From NCBI RefSeq assembly GCF_001050015.1, contig NZ_CVTB01000025.1, positions 1 through 5,441 on the forward strand: DNA of 5,441 bases. Direction: 5' to 3'. Position 1 is the first letter of the stretch. Each line of letters opens with the position of its first letter. The translations under genes were made by a program, and so were the position numbers. The DNA is from Mycolicibacterium malmesburyense. GTDB lineage: Bacteria; Actinomycetota; Actinomycetes; Mycobacteriales; Mycobacteriaceae. Below the pieces are notes generated by a model. The model ran no database searches. It saw only the letters and a program-made list of their open reading frames with translations, and was not told where the DNA came from. Shown in pieces: positions 5,260 to 5,441 of this stretch.

Positions 5260-5441
5260 CAGAAATATCCGAAAGTGTTAACTTCTGCGTCATGGAAGCG
5301 ATAAAACTCTGCAGGTTGGATACGCCAATCATTTTTATCGAAGCGCGCATAAATTTGAGCAGATTTGTCGTCACAGGTTGCGCCGCCAAAACGTCGGCTA
5401 CAGTAACTTTTCCCAGCCTCAATCTCATCTCTCTTTTTGCG
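5174..5441 (-). CDS. A: Replication protein A / A*, C-terminal part (continuation across the circle)
   Basis: The last 70 residues shared by A and A* lie at 5386..5174 and end with KSKWTAGGK followed by TGA at 5176..5174. Bases 5441..5387 repeat bases 55..1, so the codons there are a second copy of the same residues. This piece joins in frame to the part that ends at base 1. It is overlapped by the C-terminal part of B up to 5259, then by K, and its stop codon overlaps the ATG of C (ATGA, 5177..5174). A separate short gene starting near 5428 is not credible, because that methionine is internal to A. Confidence 0.97.
   Translation of the reverse strand, partial: AKREMRLRLGKVTVADVLAAQPVTTNLLKFMRASIKMIGVSNLQSFIASMTQKLTLSDISDESKNYLDKAGITTACLRIKSKWTAGGK
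5259..5441 (-). CDS. B: Internal scaffolding protein B, C-terminal part
   Basis: Bases 5386..5259 complete B in the frame left open at base 1, ending EVNTFGYF and TGA at 5261..5259. Bases 5441..5387 duplicate the left end. The aromatic C-terminal tail (W, F, Y, F, Y, F) is the part of B known to contact the capsid protein. The stop overlaps the ATG of K by one base (TGATG), a typical coupling arrangement. The whole segment is also read as protein A in another frame. Confidence 0.96.
   Translation of the reverse strand, partial: RKKRDEIEAGKSYCSRRFGGATCDDKSAQIYARFDKNDWRIQPAEFYRFHDAEVNTFGYF
5387..5441. repeat. Terminal direct repeat, right copy
   Basis: Second copy of bases 1..55, without mismatch. 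Genes A, A* and B pass through this junction, so they are whole on the circle. Confidence 0.97.

Noticed and set aside
1..5441. Search for a new defence, mobile or regulatory system, CRISPR array, tRNA or rRNA
   Set aside because: All sequence is accounted for by the eleven known phiX174 genes and four short intergenic gaps; no tRNA, rRNA or repeat array is present.

Overview
This window is the complete genome of the Escherichia coli bacteriophage phiX174 (Microviridae, genus Sinsheimervirus), a circular single-stranded DNA phage. It is written as the strand complementary to the virion strand, so every real gene reads on the minus strand. Identification rests on the gene order, on translated products that match the phiX174 proteins as I know them, and on the unique length: the window is 5441 bases and its first 55 bases are repeated exactly as its last 55, leaving 5386, the phiX174 genome size. 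Virion coordinate p of the usual phiX174 numbering equals 5310 - w for window position w, modulo 5386.

Layout in transcription order, from high to low coordinates and wrapping round the ends. Genes A, A* and B start at 1329, 813 and 235 on the minus strand, run off the left edge at base 1, and continue from 5386 downwards at the right edge. B ends at 5259 and A/A* end at 5174. K (5259..5089), C (5177..4917), D (4920..4462) with E nested inside it (4742..4467), and J (4462..4346) follow with stop/start overlaps. Then come F (4309..3026), a 110-base non-coding region with hairpins, G (2915..2388), H (2379..1393) and a 63-base gap holding the promoter and terminator in front of A. No stretch over 300 bases lacks a gene.

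How the genes work together: A nicks the origin, which lies inside its own gene, and drives rolling-circle replication; A* is its internal-start form. C switches replication to packaging of single strands. B (internal scaffold) and D (external scaffold) build the procapsid from F (capsid) and G (spike). J enters with the DNA, H is the DNA pilot protein, E lyses the cell and K affects burst size. Transcription is predicted from three promoters (before A, B and D), with hairpin terminators after J and H and possibly in the F-G gap.

The most informative deviation is in gene E: codon 7 is TAG instead of TGG, silent in D. This is the am3 amber allele, carried by the laboratory strain that supplies commercial phiX174 DNA and the phiX sequencing control. 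With four other marker positions, it suggests the contig is a sequencing spike-in or laboratory phage rather than an environmental virus. The 55-base end duplication looks like a k-mer overlap left by assembly of a circular molecule. I find no previously undescribed system here.
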